A stretch of DNA of 31,904 bases from JBCBSS01 sp039819065 (GCA_039819065.1 JBCBSS010000093.1:1-31904), one strand, 5' to 3'; positions 1 to 8,210 are shown, counted from the stretch's first letter. Notes: generated by a model not told the origin, from the letters alone. Translations and numbers: made by a program.

Positions 1-1
1 G

Positions 2-394
2 ATATATTTCATTATTGATCATGTTTCAAACATAGATTCCTCACTTAAAATGGATCATTTGACTATTGATAATTATCAAAAAGTACCGAAAGAGCTTTTT
101 GACATTAGCATTTTATATCATCATAAAGTCAAGTCTAGTCATGTTTATGGTTCAAGAGGTGGAATAGTCCCTGATTTATCTGAAGAAATGTTGTTATCAA
201 TTATTGATAATAAAAACCAATCATTACTTAATTATGATAAATTAGATGAAAACTGGCTAGTGATAGGTGAAGGATTGAGCTATGCATCTCAATTTGACAG
301 GATTGGAACTATTGATGTTTCTAACATAAATTCAGGCTTTGATAAAATATTTGTGGTAAGAGTATTTGAAAAGCAGGTTGTCCAAATAAAATGA
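2..394 (+). CDS. Unknown protein, 3' end only (partial)
   Basis: The frame is open from the left window edge to the TGA at 392-394, so the gene very likely starts outside the window; the first internal ATG is at 50 and may not be the true start. The visible 130 residues are polar and contain no membrane segment or motif I recognise; the most distinctive stretch is ENWLVIGEGLSYASQFDRIG near the C-terminus. The DNA is clearly more AT-rich than the genes that follow, which could mean recent acquisition or simply a different gene class. It is separated by about 110 bp of non-coding DNA from the response regulator downstream. I cannot assign a function. Confidence 0.6.
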   Translation: MYFIIDHVSNIDSSLKMDHLTIDNYQKVPKELFDISILYHHKVKSSHVYGSRGGIVPDLSEEMLLSIIDNKNQSLLNYDKLDENWLVIGEGLSYASQFDRIGTIDVSNINSGFDKIFVVRVFEKQVVQIK

Positions 395-506
395 TTTCAA
401 TTTTTGTTTTAAGATACTTTTAAAACCATACTTAAAATCAGGTGAATAGAGTTACTGGTATCAATTACAATCAATTCTGAATCTAACATCTAATATCTCA
501 AAACAC

Positions 507-1250
507 ATGTTCCGCGCACTGATCATCGACGATATTGATAATTCAAGGATCACCTTGAAGCACGACCTTGAACAATACTGCCCTCAAATCAAAGTGGTGG
601 GAGAAGCCGATGGCGTGAAAACAGGCTTGGTGGCTATAGAAGAACATAAACCCGATGTGATCTTCCTGGATATACAAATGGGAGATGGTATAGGCTTTGA
701 CATCCTGGAAACGCTGGGCGAATTTGATTTTCAGGTGATATTCACCACCGCGCTGGATTCTTATGGCATTAAGGCGATCAAGTTCAGTGCATTGGATTAC
801 CTGCTTAAGCCTATTGACCCAGACGAGTTGATCAAAGCTGTGAGTAAACTGGAACAGAACTCAGGTACGGACAATGTAAAAGATAGCATTGCGCTACTCT
901 TGGAGAATATGCGTGACATCAAACCTGACAATAAACGCATAGCCCTAAGCAGTGCTGAAAAAATCCACATGGTGTATATCAAAGATATTATCAGGTGTGA
1001 ATCGCAGGGCGCTTATACGCTATTCTACCTCGCCAATAATGAGCAAATTCTAGTCACCAAAAACCTCAAGGAATACGAACAGTTATTAGATGAGCATTCC
1101 TTCATCCGGGTACACCATTCTCACTTGATCAACTTTTCCTACCTGAAAGAATATGTCAAAAAAGATGGCGGCTCCGCTATCATGACCGACGGCTCTGAAG
1201 TGCCGGTTTCCTTCCGCAAGAGGAATAACTTGTTGGATATGATGGGCTGA
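507..1250 (+). CDS. LytTR-family response regulator
   Basis: A 247-residue cytoplasmic DNA-binding response regulator. The N-terminal receiver domain (about 1-120) has the acidic pair D8/D9, the phospho-acceptor D55 in the strand VIFLDIQMGDG, T80/T81, and K101 in the LLKPID motif. The C-terminal half (about 143-247) is a LytTR DNA-binding domain, shown by the IRCESQGAYTLFYL stretch and the FIRVHHSHLINFSYL block. Length is normal for the AlgR/LytR class. Its natural partner would be a LytS-type kinase, and one lies convergently at 1591-4644 with 340 bp between the stops, so I infer a two-component pair although they are not co-transcribed. Target promoters are unknown; LytTR regulators usually bind paired direct repeats. 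Confidence 0.95.
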   Translation: MFRALIIDDIDNSRITLKHDLEQYCPQIKVVGEADGVKTGLVAIEEHKPDVIFLDIQMGDGIGFDILETLGEFDFQVIFTTALDSYGIKAIKFSALDYLLKPIDPDELIKAVSKLEQNSGTDNVKDSIALLLENMRDIKPDNKRIALSSAEKIHMVYIKDIIRCESQGAYTLFYLANNEQILVTKNLKEYEQLLDEHSFIRVHHSHLINFSYLKEYVKKDGGSAIMTDGSEVPVSFRKRNNLLDMMG

Positions 1251-1590
1251 TGTGGTGATGAGTTGATTATTTGATGGTACGATGGTTTGATGTGGCGATG
1301 ATTTGATGAAATCGGTGATTGCTGACTATTTCTATTTACTTCTACCTGTTTCTTCCAGTTCTGATATCATCAATTGATTATATATTCAATCCTTTTGCTT
1401 GAGTCGTACTTACTTTCCAATAAGTTCCTTTCAGGATGACTTACGGAGAGGAAGCAGTTTTGCCTACTGTTTCATTGTCTACTGTCTACTGGTTCTGGAT
1501 TGCTTTGCTCCTTTCCGTCAGCTGACGGATCGCAATGACAGCATCTAGCGACTAATTACTAACTACTAATTACTAACTACTAATAACTGC
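1251..1590. repeat. Repeat mosaic between convergent regulator and kinase
   Basis: No gene. From about 1248 to 1310 there is a degenerate tandem of TTTGATG/GTGGCGATG words. Then come members of families that recur near the permeases: ATTTCTATTTACTTC at about 1329, the GATATCATCAATTGATTATA palindrome at 1363-1382, a TCCAATAAGTTCCTTTCAGG block at about 1417-1436, a GGATTGC...GCAATGACA element (1495-1540) with the inner palindrome CCGTCAGCTGACGG, and a run of TAACTACTAAT words (about 1551-1586) directly at the kinase stop. It is the same element order as in the gaps behind the permeases, here behind a different kind of gene. Confidence 0.75.
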
Positions 1591-4500
1591 TTAAAACGCT
1601 TCAAATGGCATAGTAATCACCACTTTAGTTCCGGTTGCATGATCGTCTTTCTTGAGATCGATAATCTCGGCGCCGCTGGTTATGCCTGTTTGTACAGTCA
1701 GTTGTTCTAGCCGCTTTTTGGTTACGGAGATGCCAGTTGATTTATGTTTCTTATTGGGATTACGTTTTTTGCCGGAGGCTTCCCGGCCTACGCCGTTATC
1801 CACAATTTCGCAGATGATGGCCTCGCCTTGCTCTTTGAAATTTAGCTCGATTTTACCGGGCCCATCCTTCTTTTTAATACCATGGATGATAGCGTTTTCT
1901 ACGAAGGGCTGTATCATCATGGGTGGTATCTCAGCACTTTCCGGGTCTATTGTATCGGCTACGTTAATGGCATACTCGAACTTGTTCTTGGTGCTTAGCT
2001 TCTCCAACTCCAAATAGTTATCCAGTATATCGATCTCATTCTGGAGCGGTATAAATTCCTCTCTCGCATTTTCGAGGATAAGTCGCATAAGACGAGCGAA
2101 CTTGGCCAGATAGCGCTTGGCCTGAAAGGCATCATTAGTAGCGATAAAGCCCTGAATCGAGTTGAGGGAATTGAAGATGAAATGCGGGTTCATCTGTAGC
2201 CTGGCCGCCTCTTGCTCCAGTTCTATAAGGCTCTTCTCCATCATCAGCTTCTCCTGGGCAATTTTATTCTTGGCCTTAACGCGCTTAAATCTACCGTAGA
2301 ATATCATCCAAATGATAAAGACGATCAACGCAATACCGGCTGGTCTCACCCACCACTCTTCCCAGATGGGTTGAAGGATGGTAAAGCTGAAGGTGGCTGG
2401 CTCCTTGCTCCACTCACCCAGGTCATTGCCTGCCAGCACCTTAAAGGTGTAGGAGCCCGGCGGAAGATTAGAAAATATAGCTTCTTTCTGTATGAGTGGT
2501 GGCGACCATTGGTCGTTGAATCCTTCTAGCTGCCACTTATAACGTACCGCTTCGGGGTTACGCAAATAGACACCAAGAAACTCGAACGACAGATTATTCT
2601 GATTGTAGGGAAGTGTCAAAGTCTCTGGAATAGGCCATCGGGATGAGGTAGAATCGGCGTAGGGTGTATCTTCTATATTATCAAAGAAGAGCTTCATACC
2701 GGTCAGTTGAATCTGCGGGATAGCACTAACGATGACATCCTTTTCAGGATTGTAGCGCATCACGCCGTTGACCGTACCGAACCATATATGGCCGTCGTTG
2801 TCCTTGAGGGATGCATTTCTGTATACCTCAACGCCCTTAAAGCCTTCATCACGACCGTAGTGGTTGACCTTGGCTACTGTCAAATCCGCATTCAGCGTAA
2901 TTCTATCCACCCCTCTATCTGTACCCAGCCAGAGGTTTTTGTCGTTGTCAAATACCAGTGAGTAGATATTATTAGCCCCCAGACCATCAGATTTGGAGAT
3001 GGTTTTAAAGCCGCTACTATCATAAATAGACAGCCCTCCACCAGCGGTGCCGATGTATAAACGTCCCAGACTGTCCAGTATCATACTTCTAATGGCATTG
3101 CTGCCTAGCCCTTCTTTGGTGGTGAAAAGCTGAAGATCACTTAATGTAGAATCGGTGGCGATACCAGGTGTAAACCGATTGAGGCCACTACTGGCGGTAC
3201 CTACCCAAAGTTGCCCCTCATTGTCCATGAGCAGGGAGGTAATTTCATTGGCGGCCAAACCTTCCTCTAAAGTGAAACTATTAATGTAATCGGCAGAATC
3301 CAAGATTGTCTGTAAAACGGCGATACCGCTATCTGCCGAGGCCATCCAAATCTGCCCCAATGAATCCGTGGCGAAGTCGGTGATATCGTCGCTTCTCAAA
3401 CCATCTGAAATGGTATATTTTCTGAAGCCAAGCTCATCGAACTTATATGCGCCGTCATCGGTAGTACCGATCCAAAGTGCGCTATCCGGGCTGTACCGCA
3501 TAGATTGTACAGAAGACGAAGTAAAGCCCCGCGTGCCTCGCAATAAGCCATATGTACTGCCGTTGAAGGCAGTAATACCACCTCTAGAGGTACCAAAAAT
3601 GATATTCCCATTTGTGGCCTGAACTAAGGAAAACACACGTCTGCCCAGCTCGTCTGTTTCAGTAAAATGTACAAACCGCTCACTATCCATCTTACTAATA
3701 CCCTGATTGGAGGTACCAAACCACAAGCCACCTGAAGTATCTTTGAAAATGGAAGTAATGGCATTACTGGTCTGCCCGTCGTTGTTATAATAAGCCAGAA
3801 AGCGGCCATTCTCGTACTTGCTGATGCCATTATCTGTTCCAAACCACAGATTACCTTTGTCATCGCAGAATGCTGAGTAAGTCCGGTTGCTGGTCAGTCC
3901 GTCACTTCTATCATAGCTGGTGAAACGCTCCTGATCGAGCACACTAACTCCTCGAGCCGTAGCGAACCAAATTCTACCTCTCCTGTCTTCTGTGATTGAC
4001 CTGACTATGTTAGAAGGAAGCCCTTTACTGCGATTGTATGAGACAAAGAAACGTCCGTCGTAGCTAGTGGCACCACCTGTTGTACTCACCCAAAGTTTAC
4101 CCGCCTTGTCTTTGAATAGGCCATTGATGCGGTTATCAACGATGCCATTACGCCGGTGGTAGCGGATGAACCGTTGGCCGTCTTGCCAGTAAAGGCCGTC
4201 GCTGGCAGTACCGAACCATATACCACGCTCATCTTTCAAAATGGCCGTGACGGTCTGGGGCTTAAGTGTATCATAAAGAGGATCAACAGTAAAACGAATA
4301 CCGTCATACGTACAGATGCCGGTTTCGGTACCTATCCAAAGCACTCCTTCGGCATCGGTGTAGAGGGAGTGTACAAAATTGTTGATCAGACCATCCTCCT
4401 CCGTTCTATTCTCAAAGCTGTAGCCATTGTACTTAAACAGCCCTCCTCCCCTCGTACCTATCCATAGGTTCCCTTGCCGATCTTCCGTAATGGCGCTGAT

Positions 4501-4644
4501 GTTCAACTCAGTTAGTCCTTCTTCGAATGAGAAATTTTTGAAATTATATTGCTGGGCAAATGCTGACGAATACAGAGACAGCAGGCATAGCAATAAGCAG
4601 GTAATCTTGTTCAAGGAGTATCTCTTTAGGTTTGTTAATCTCAT
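1591..4644 (-). CDS. Two-component propeller sensor, LytS-type histidine kinase
   Basis: A 1017-residue inner-membrane sensor with a large periplasmic part. Residues 1-30 form a signal peptide ending in AFA. I count 14 Reg_prop-type blades with the LWIGT/IWFGT signature between about 45 and 650, enough for two seven-bladed propellers. A Y_Y_Y domain follows (about 690-760, with YKWQLEGFNDQW), then one membrane helix (about 766-784), a coiled linker, and a His_kinase domain of the LytS/YehU class with H821 in MNPHFIFNSLNS. The ATPase domain has the N box PFVENAIIHGI (N917) and DNGVG (D949). It lacks a fused receiver or AraC domain, unlike many Bacteroides hybrid sensors, so it needs a separate regulator; the convergent LytTR gene at 507-1250 is the obvious candidate. 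The ligand is unknown. Seven of the small open frames on the opposite strand are shadows. Confidence 0.95.
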   Translation of the reverse strand: MRLTNLKRYSLNKITCLLLCLLSLYSSAFAQQYNFKNFSFEEGLTELNISAITEDRQGNLWIGTRGGGLFKYNGYSFENRTEEDGLINNFVHSLYTDAEGVLWIGTETGICTYDGIRFTVDPLYDTLKPQTVTAILKDERGIWFGTASDGLYWQDGQRFIRYHRRNGIVDNRINGLFKDKAGKLWVSTTGGATSYDGRFFVSYNRSKGLPSNIVRSITEDRRGRIWFATARGVSVLDQERFTSYDRSDGLTSNRTYSAFCDDKGNLWFGTDNGISKYENGRFLAYYNNDGQTSNAITSIFKDTSGGLWFGTSNQGISKMDSERFVHFTETDELGRRVFSLVQATNGNIIFGTSRGGITAFNGSTYGLLRGTRGFTSSSVQSMRYSPDSALWIGTTDDGAYKFDELGFRKYTISDGLRSDDITDFATDSLGQIWMASADSGIAVLQTILDSADYINSFTLEEGLAANEITSLLMDNEGQLWVGTASSGLNRFTPGIATDSTLSDLQLFTTKEGLGSNAIRSMILDSLGRLYIGTAGGGLSIYDSSGFKTISKSDGLGANNIYSLVFDNDKNLWLGTDRGVDRITLNADLTVAKVNHYGRDEGFKGVEVYRNASLKDNDGHIWFGTVNGVMRYNPEKDVIVSAIPQIQLTGMKLFFDNIEDTPYADSTSSRWPIPETLTLPYNQNNLSFEFLGVYLRNPEAVRYKWQLEGFNDQWSPPLIQKEAIFSNLPPGSYTFKVLAGNDLGEWSKEPATFSFTILQPIWEEWWVRPAGIALIVFIIWMIFYGRFKRVKAKNKIAQEKLMMEKSLIELEQEAARLQMNPHFIFNSLNSIQGFIATNDAFQAKRYLAKFARLMRLILENAREEFIPLQNEIDILDNYLELEKLSTKNKFEYAINVADTIDPESAEIPPMMIQPFVENAIIHGIKKKDGPGKIELNFKEQGEAIICEIVDNGVGREASGKKRNPNKKHKSTGISVTKKRLEQLTVQTGITSGAEIIDLKKDDHATGTKVVITMPFEAF

Positions 4645-4662
4645 CTCACACTAGCTATCTGA

Positions 4663-4670
4663 CAAAAATA
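4663..4670 (-). promoter_or_regulatory. Candidate -7 element for the sensor kinase
   Basis: On the minus strand the bases read TATTTTTG, an exact fit to the Bacteroidota -7 consensus TAnnTTTG, 18 bp upstream of the ATG at 4644. No convincing -33 TTTG is seen at the expected 19-20 bp further upstream. The implied leader would be short, about 12 nt. Confidence 0.35.
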
Positions 4671-4872
4671 GAAGGATTTTCCCTATCCGCTAATTACAGG
4701 CACAGCCTACAGAATTATTGATCAGCTTGGGTTGAATCTGAAGATATGCAAGGCTACCATCGGGTTTAACTCCGAAATAACATGAACAACGCTATGTTTT
4801 TACCAACAATTGCACATATTTGCAATGCGCCTATGGTAGTACTTATGTTCTAACCAAATCAAGTAATTCGTA

Positions 4873-5382
4873 ATGAAGCACATCTTATTTACCCTAATCA
4901 TCGGCTGCACCACTTTCAATACACTTTTCTCTCAAACGCAAGATCAAAAAAACGCCATCTATGGTAACATCGGTGCCATTCCGGCCACTTATAGTATGGT
5001 TACCGTCAATGTAGAAAGGCACATTGTACATGTGGGCAACAAATTCAACGGTGGTCTGAGCGTAAGACTTGGATATGGGTCCTGGGGCGATTGGGGAGGT
5101 TCAGGTGAGGCTTTCGTTACTGGTCTAAACTTTCTTAGTGGAAAACGCAAGAGTCATATAGAATTTGGCTTAGGGCCTATTTTATTCACGGAAGAAGAAT
5201 TCAGATCAATTGAAGTCATTGATCCCAACGGAAACGTAGATTTCCTTTCCGAAGAGTTTATCGACAAAGAATGGCGCATGGGCATCAATTTAGGCTACCG
5301 CTATACCTCACGCTTTTTTATGTTACGAGGTGGGTTTTCCAACCTTGAGACCATTTATCTTGGCATGGGGATCACATTTTGA
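4873..5382 (+). CDS. Small outer-membrane beta-barrel-like protein
   Basis: A 169-residue secreted protein of unknown function. Residues 1-21 are a signal peptide (MKHILFTLIIGCTTFNTLFSQ). The mature part alternates short amphipathic strands rich in Gly and aromatics (GGLSVRLGYGSWGDWGG, IEFGLGPILF, MGINLGYRYTS, LGMGITF) and ends in Phe, the usual C-terminal residue of outer-membrane barrels. The strand count suggests a small eight-stranded barrel. It is monocistronic as far as can be seen: 228 bp of non-coding DNA separates it from the divergent sensor kinase and 190 bp from the next gene. The class is clear, the precise role is not. Confidence 0.75.
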   Translation: MKHILFTLIIGCTTFNTLFSQTQDQKNAIYGNIGAIPATYSMVTVNVERHIVHVGNKFNGGLSVRLGYGSWGDWGGSGEAFVTGLNFLSGKRKSHIEFGLGPILFTEEEFRSIEVIDPNGNVDFLSEEFIDKEWRMGINLGYRYTSRFFMLRGGFSNLETIYLGMGITF

Positions 5383-5505
5383 TTAGTACTTAGTATGTAG
5401 TAGTTAGTAAATAGAAGATAGCGCTATTAGTGTCCGGTTGGCTTGCTTCTTTCGGATCCATCTAAGATCATTCCAGTCTTTTCAATGATTATAGGTCATC
5501 TTATT

Positions 5506-5513
5506 TAACTTTG
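5506..5513 (+). promoter_or_regulatory. Candidate -7 element for the lipoprotein operon
   Basis: TAACTTTG matches TAnnTTTG exactly and lies 59 bp before the ATG at 5573. The -33 position has only TTTC (about 5480), so the call rests on the -7 box and its position. Confidence 0.35.
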
Positions 5514-5572
5514 TTTCTTGGTGTTTAAAGAACACTTAGCAAAAAGAAACAAATACTGACCTACACCTAACA

Positions 5573-6340
5573 ATGAACAAATTCAAATTACTATCCCTGC
5601 TTTTTCTAGCACTGTCACTCTATTCTTGTGGTACACTTACCGAAGAAATAAAGATCAATGAAGACGGAAGTGGTGAGTACAAAGCTTATGCTAATTTAAT
5701 ACCCGGCATCGCTGAATTCGTTAAACTTCAAATCTCAGAATCTGATCCTGATCTGGATCTAAGTAAACCTGAATTGAATGACAGTCTAAAATTGATGTTC
5801 CAGGAGATGTTTTGGAGAGACCTACCTGATGAAGTTGATTCTACATTGGATTTGTCGAAAGAAATACCAGACAGCATATTCAGTAACCCGGAATACAAGG
5901 ACATTATCAATAAATTGAGTGGCTTCTTACGCGGAAACAAAGATGAACTGGAATTAAATACTGGTCTGGAATACAGGTTTGACAACGATAAGGACTTGAC
6001 GTCTTTATTCGATTTTCTCCGACAAAGTCAAGTCAATGAAACCCAGTCTGGCTCTATCAAGGCTTATGTTTCAATTGAAATCAAAGGCTCCAAAGTTATT
6101 CGCAAAACCAAAATACCTAAGTCCGAACGACTACCTGACTCAGAGATTGAGAAAATCGAACAAATGGTATCGGAGGGAAAAGTAAGAACAGTAGTTTACC
6201 TTCCGCGAAAAGTTAAAAAAGTTAAAGGAGACTGCATTGTTAAAACAGAAGACAAAGTTGTGGTTATCGAATATAATCTTTTGGAGTATCTAAAAGGAGA
6301 AGTCAACACTGACTTTGAGATAACCATGGAGAAGAAATAA
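5573..6340 (+). CDS. Lipoprotein of unknown function
   Basis: A 255-residue protein with a lipoprotein signal: hydrophobic residues 7-17 followed by the lipobox LYSC, lipidation at C19. The start of the mature chain, EEIKINEDGSGEYKAYANL, is a pattern of Bacteroidota lipoproteins that carry an acidic, glycine-containing beta segment. The middle is acidic and helical (DPDLDLSKPELNDSLKLMF), the C-terminus lysine-rich. No enzyme motif is seen. It precedes by 16 bp an unknown gene that in turn overlaps an AlkB-like gene, so the three are probably co-transcribed, yet nothing shows a functional link between an envelope lipoprotein and a nucleic-acid repair enzyme. Confidence 0.8.
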   Translation: MNKFKLLSLLFLALSLYSCGTLTEEIKINEDGSGEYKAYANLIPGIAEFVKLQISESDPDLDLSKPELNDSLKLMFQEMFWRDLPDEVDSTLDLSKEIPDSIFSNPEYKDIINKLSGFLRGNKDELELNTGLEYRFDNDKDLTSLFDFLRQSQVNETQSGSIKAYVSIEIKGSKVIRKTKIPKSERLPDSEIEKIEQMVSEGKVRTVVYLPRKVKKVKGDCIVKTEDKVVVIEYNLLEYLKGEVNTDFEITMEKK

Positions 6341-6356
6341 GCAATCAGAATGGCCC

Positions 6357-6827
6357 ATGTCTCAAACAGCTGATAAATATCCTGAAATTGAAGCGCTTCA
6401 GAATGCGGTAATCAATAATCGCATCAGGTTTAACATTCCTTCCCGTGAACCAGCCCTGGAAAAAGTCTTTTTCAAAAGAATCAACTTCAGGTGTGATGGT
6501 AAAGCGTTCTCAATAGCGGTACAAGATGAGTACAGTGATGTAGAAAAGATGAAGCCGGTGCTGTTGCTTCATTTGGTTATACAGGAATGTGAATTCTACG
6601 AAGAAGCTGAAGATTACCTGCAGTGGTGCAAAGATGTGGGCGTGAAAGCGGAAGATATCACCGCTCGTGCTATCTACTTCGAACACAGGGAAGTCATACC
6701 CAAAATCAGAGAAACACTGGGTGATGACCTCGAAGCGGTGAATTATTACCATATTGAGTTTAATACGGATACCGCACAGACATTGAGAAACACAACTTTA
6801 AAAAATGAACGGGATTACTTTTATTGA
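6357..6827 (+). CDS. Unknown 156-residue protein, overlaps AlkB-like gene
   Basis: A soluble, mostly alpha/beta protein with no signal peptide, membrane segment or motif I recognise. Distinctive segments are FFKRINFRCDGKAFSIAVQDEY (a beta hairpin with a basic edge, residues about 39-60) and VLLLHLVIQECEFYEEAEDYLQWCKDVG (helical, 68-95). Its last 23 bp overlap the start of the AlkB-like gene in another frame, which suggests translational coupling. The context makes a cytoplasmic partner or accessory of the dioxygenase possible, but that is inference only. Confidence 0.7.
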   Translation: MSQTADKYPEIEALQNAVINNRIRFNIPSREPALEKVFFKRINFRCDGKAFSIAVQDEYSDVEKMKPVLLLHLVIQECEFYEEAEDYLQWCKDVGVKAEDITARAIYFEHREVIPKIRETLGDDLEAVNYYHIEFNTDTAQTLRNTTLKNERDYFY

Positions 6828-7320
6828 AATCTTTATCGAAGAGCCCCAAGAGTTCTTTTTAGATCTGAGAGCCAGTATTGACTGGGACGAGCGCATGACG
6901 GCCAGGAAAACGGCCAGCTATGGCGTAGCTTACAATTATTCACAAATGAGTTATCCATTCCATCCTATGCTGCCTGGTCTAGCCTCCATGAGTAAAAAGA
7001 TCGATGAGACCATTGGCTTCGAACCGAATAATTGTCTTATCAACTACTACATGAATGGGCTTTCGAAAATGGGCTTTCATTCTGATCAGACCGACATTCT
7101 AGCGCCCGATACAGGCGTGGCGATAATTTCACTAGGCGAAACCAGGGTATTACGGTTTAGGAACATTGCAGACAAAACCATTGTACACGATTACCCACTT
7201 CCCAGTGGTTCGCTTATTTATATGACGCAAGAGGTGCAATCAGAATGGCAGCACGCCATTCCAAAAGATGATACAGTCAACGGCAGGATGAGTTTGACCT
7301 TTAGAAAGATCGTTGCCTAG
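6805..7320 (+). CDS. AlkB-like Fe(II)/2-oxoglutarate dioxygenase
   Basis: A 171-residue cytoplasmic dioxygenase of the AlkB superfamily, which oxidatively removes alkyl groups from bases (AlkB, ALKBH2/3) or acts on related substrates. The double-stranded beta-helix residues are visible: N80 and Y82 in CLINYYMNG, the iron-binding H92-x-D94 in GFHSDQTDIL, the distal H150 in WQHAIPK, and the 2-oxoglutarate-binding arginines R161 and R167 in RMSLTFRK. The N-terminal nucleotide-recognition lid is short (about 50 residues), closer to ALKBH2/3-like and small bacterial AlkBs than to E. coli AlkB (216 residues). The start at 6805 overlaps the upstream gene by 23 bp and is the only ATG that keeps the full domain. 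Confidence 0.9.
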   Translation: MNGITFIEIFIEEPQEFFLDLRASIDWDERMTARKTASYGVAYNYSQMSYPFHPMLPGLASMSKKIDETIGFEPNNCLINYYMNGLSKMGFHSDQTDILAPDTGVAIISLGETRVLRFRNIADKTIVHDYPLPSGSLIYMTQEVQSEWQHAIPKDDTVNGRMSLTFRKIVA

Positions 7321-7515
7321 AATCAAGTGTCGAGTTTGGCGTTGCACGCCGTCTTCGGCGCCGTAGGTGCTTTGACGCCGTCGTTGGAGTTGTCTCCAAC
7401 GACTTTGATATCCTATAATTCTATTGTTAGGTAACGGTGATCATGTATCCTACGAGTTTGTCAAATGGCATACTAAATAGACGAATCTAAATGTATAAAT
7501 GATCGTTGCAGGCCT
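7321..7515. other. Intergenic: hairpin-rich leader of the transposase
   Basis: Contains GGCGT...ACGCC (about 7338-7352), a GGCGCCGTAGGTGC word (about 7357-7370) that reappears in the large hairpin at 15844-15890, and the REP-like hairpin at 7380-7403. No promoter box is recognised before 7516. Confidence 0.55.
7380..7403 (+). repeat. REP-like hairpin 1 (TTGT loop)
   Basis: Ten-bp stem GTCGTTGGAG/CTCCAACGAC with loop TTGT, 112 bp upstream of the transposase start. Its core GGAG...CTCC is shared by all seven family members in the window. Confidence 0.8.
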
Positions 7516-8037
7516 ATGAACGATCACCATGTACAGTTTTTTACCGCTACTATATTCAAATGGAAACACTTGCTGAAACCAGCAAAATACAAGCAAATTA
7601 TCATTGACAGCTTCTATTATCTAACTGAGAAAGGTAAGTGCAGCATTTATGGCTTTGTGATTATGCCCAATCACATTCATGTCATATGGAAGATAAATGA
7701 TGGCTACAAAAGGGCAGATGTACAAAGAGATTTTCTCAAGTTCACAGGACAACAGATTAAGTTTGACTTAATAGACAATTACCCCGATTTCCTGGAAAAA
7801 TTCAGAGTAGACTTAAAAGATAGGCAGTATCAATTTTGGCAACGCAACCCTCTTTCTATTGACCTATACAGTTGCAGGACTATTGAACAGAAACTCGAAT
7901 ACCTTCACCTCAACCCTCTTCAGGAAAGGTGGGATTTAGTGACCAGTCCAGAAGATTATTACTTTTCATCTGCATCGTTCTACGAAACTGACCATTCAGA
8001 TTTCTCTTTTTTGAAGCACTACGGTGATGAGTGTTGA
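7516..8037 (+). CDS. rayT: REP-associated tyrosine transposase (RAYT, Y1 HUH family)
   Basis: A 173-residue single-strand DNA transposase of the IS200/IS605-like Y1 family (PF01797). The HUH metal-binding motif is H53-I-H55 in FVIMPNHIHVIW. The likely nucleophile is Y129 in KLEYLHLNPLQERW, the position occupied by the YxxxNP motif of RAYTs. The W108-QRNP stretch and a C-terminal DYYFSSASFYE segment also match RAYTs found in Bacteroidota. It has no terminal inverted repeats or accessory tnpB, as expected for a domesticated RAYT. One REP-like hairpin lies 112 bp upstream and three lie within 175 bp downstream; RAYTs are known to process or spread the REP palindromes beside them. It appears intact. 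Confidence 0.9.
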   Translation: MNDHHVQFFTATIFKWKHLLKPAKYKQIIIDSFYYLTEKGKCSIYGFVIMPNHIHVIWKINDGYKRADVQRDFLKFTGQQIKFDLIDNYPDFLEKFRVDLKDRQYQFWQRNPLSIDLYSCRTIEQKLEYLHLNPLQERWDLVTSPEDYYFSSASFYETDHSDFSFLKHYGDEC

Positions 8038-8053
8038 TGATATGAATGCTTAA

Positions 8054-8077
8054 CCATTTGGAGACAACTCCAAATGG
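8054..8077 (-). repeat. REP-like hairpin 2 (ACAA loop)
   Basis: Ten-bp stem CCATTTGGAG/CTCCAAATGG, loop ACAA, 17 bp after the transposase stop. Relative to hairpin 1 it is in the opposite orientation, and its outer stem differs at several positions while staying paired. Confidence 0.8.
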
Positions 8078-8127
8078 GGCTTAGAGTTTAGTCGTTTGTG
8101 AGGACACAAACGACGGCGAAGAAAGAC

Positions 8128-8149
8128 CGTTTGGAGATAACTCCAAACG
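8128..8149 (-). repeat. REP-like hairpin 3 (ATAA loop)
   Basis: Nine-bp stem CGTTTGGAG/CTCCAAACG with loop ATAA. Same orientation as hairpin 2. Confidence 0.78.
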
Positions 8150-8186
8150 AGGTTGCGGGGTGAAGCAAAACCTGATATTCTAAGCC

Positions 8187-8210
8187 CTCGTTGGAGTTGT
8201 CTCCAACGAG
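8187..8210 (+). repeat. REP-like hairpin 4 (TTGT loop)
   Basis: Ten-bp stem CTCGTTGGAG/CTCCAACGAG, loop TTGT; inverted relative to hairpin 3, 37 bp away, so 3 and 4 form an inverted pair as in REPINs. The 24 bp are identical to hairpin 5 at 11105. Confidence 0.8.

Noticed and set aside
1652..4654. Several 70-120 residue open frames antisense to the sensor kinase
   Set aside because: Shadows of the kinase coding strand; low-complexity, no family features.
7516..8037. Ordinary IS200/IS605 insertion sequence
   Set aside because: The protein has the RAYT-type YxxxNP region, there is no tnpB, and the flanks are several REP-like hairpins rather than a single left and right end.
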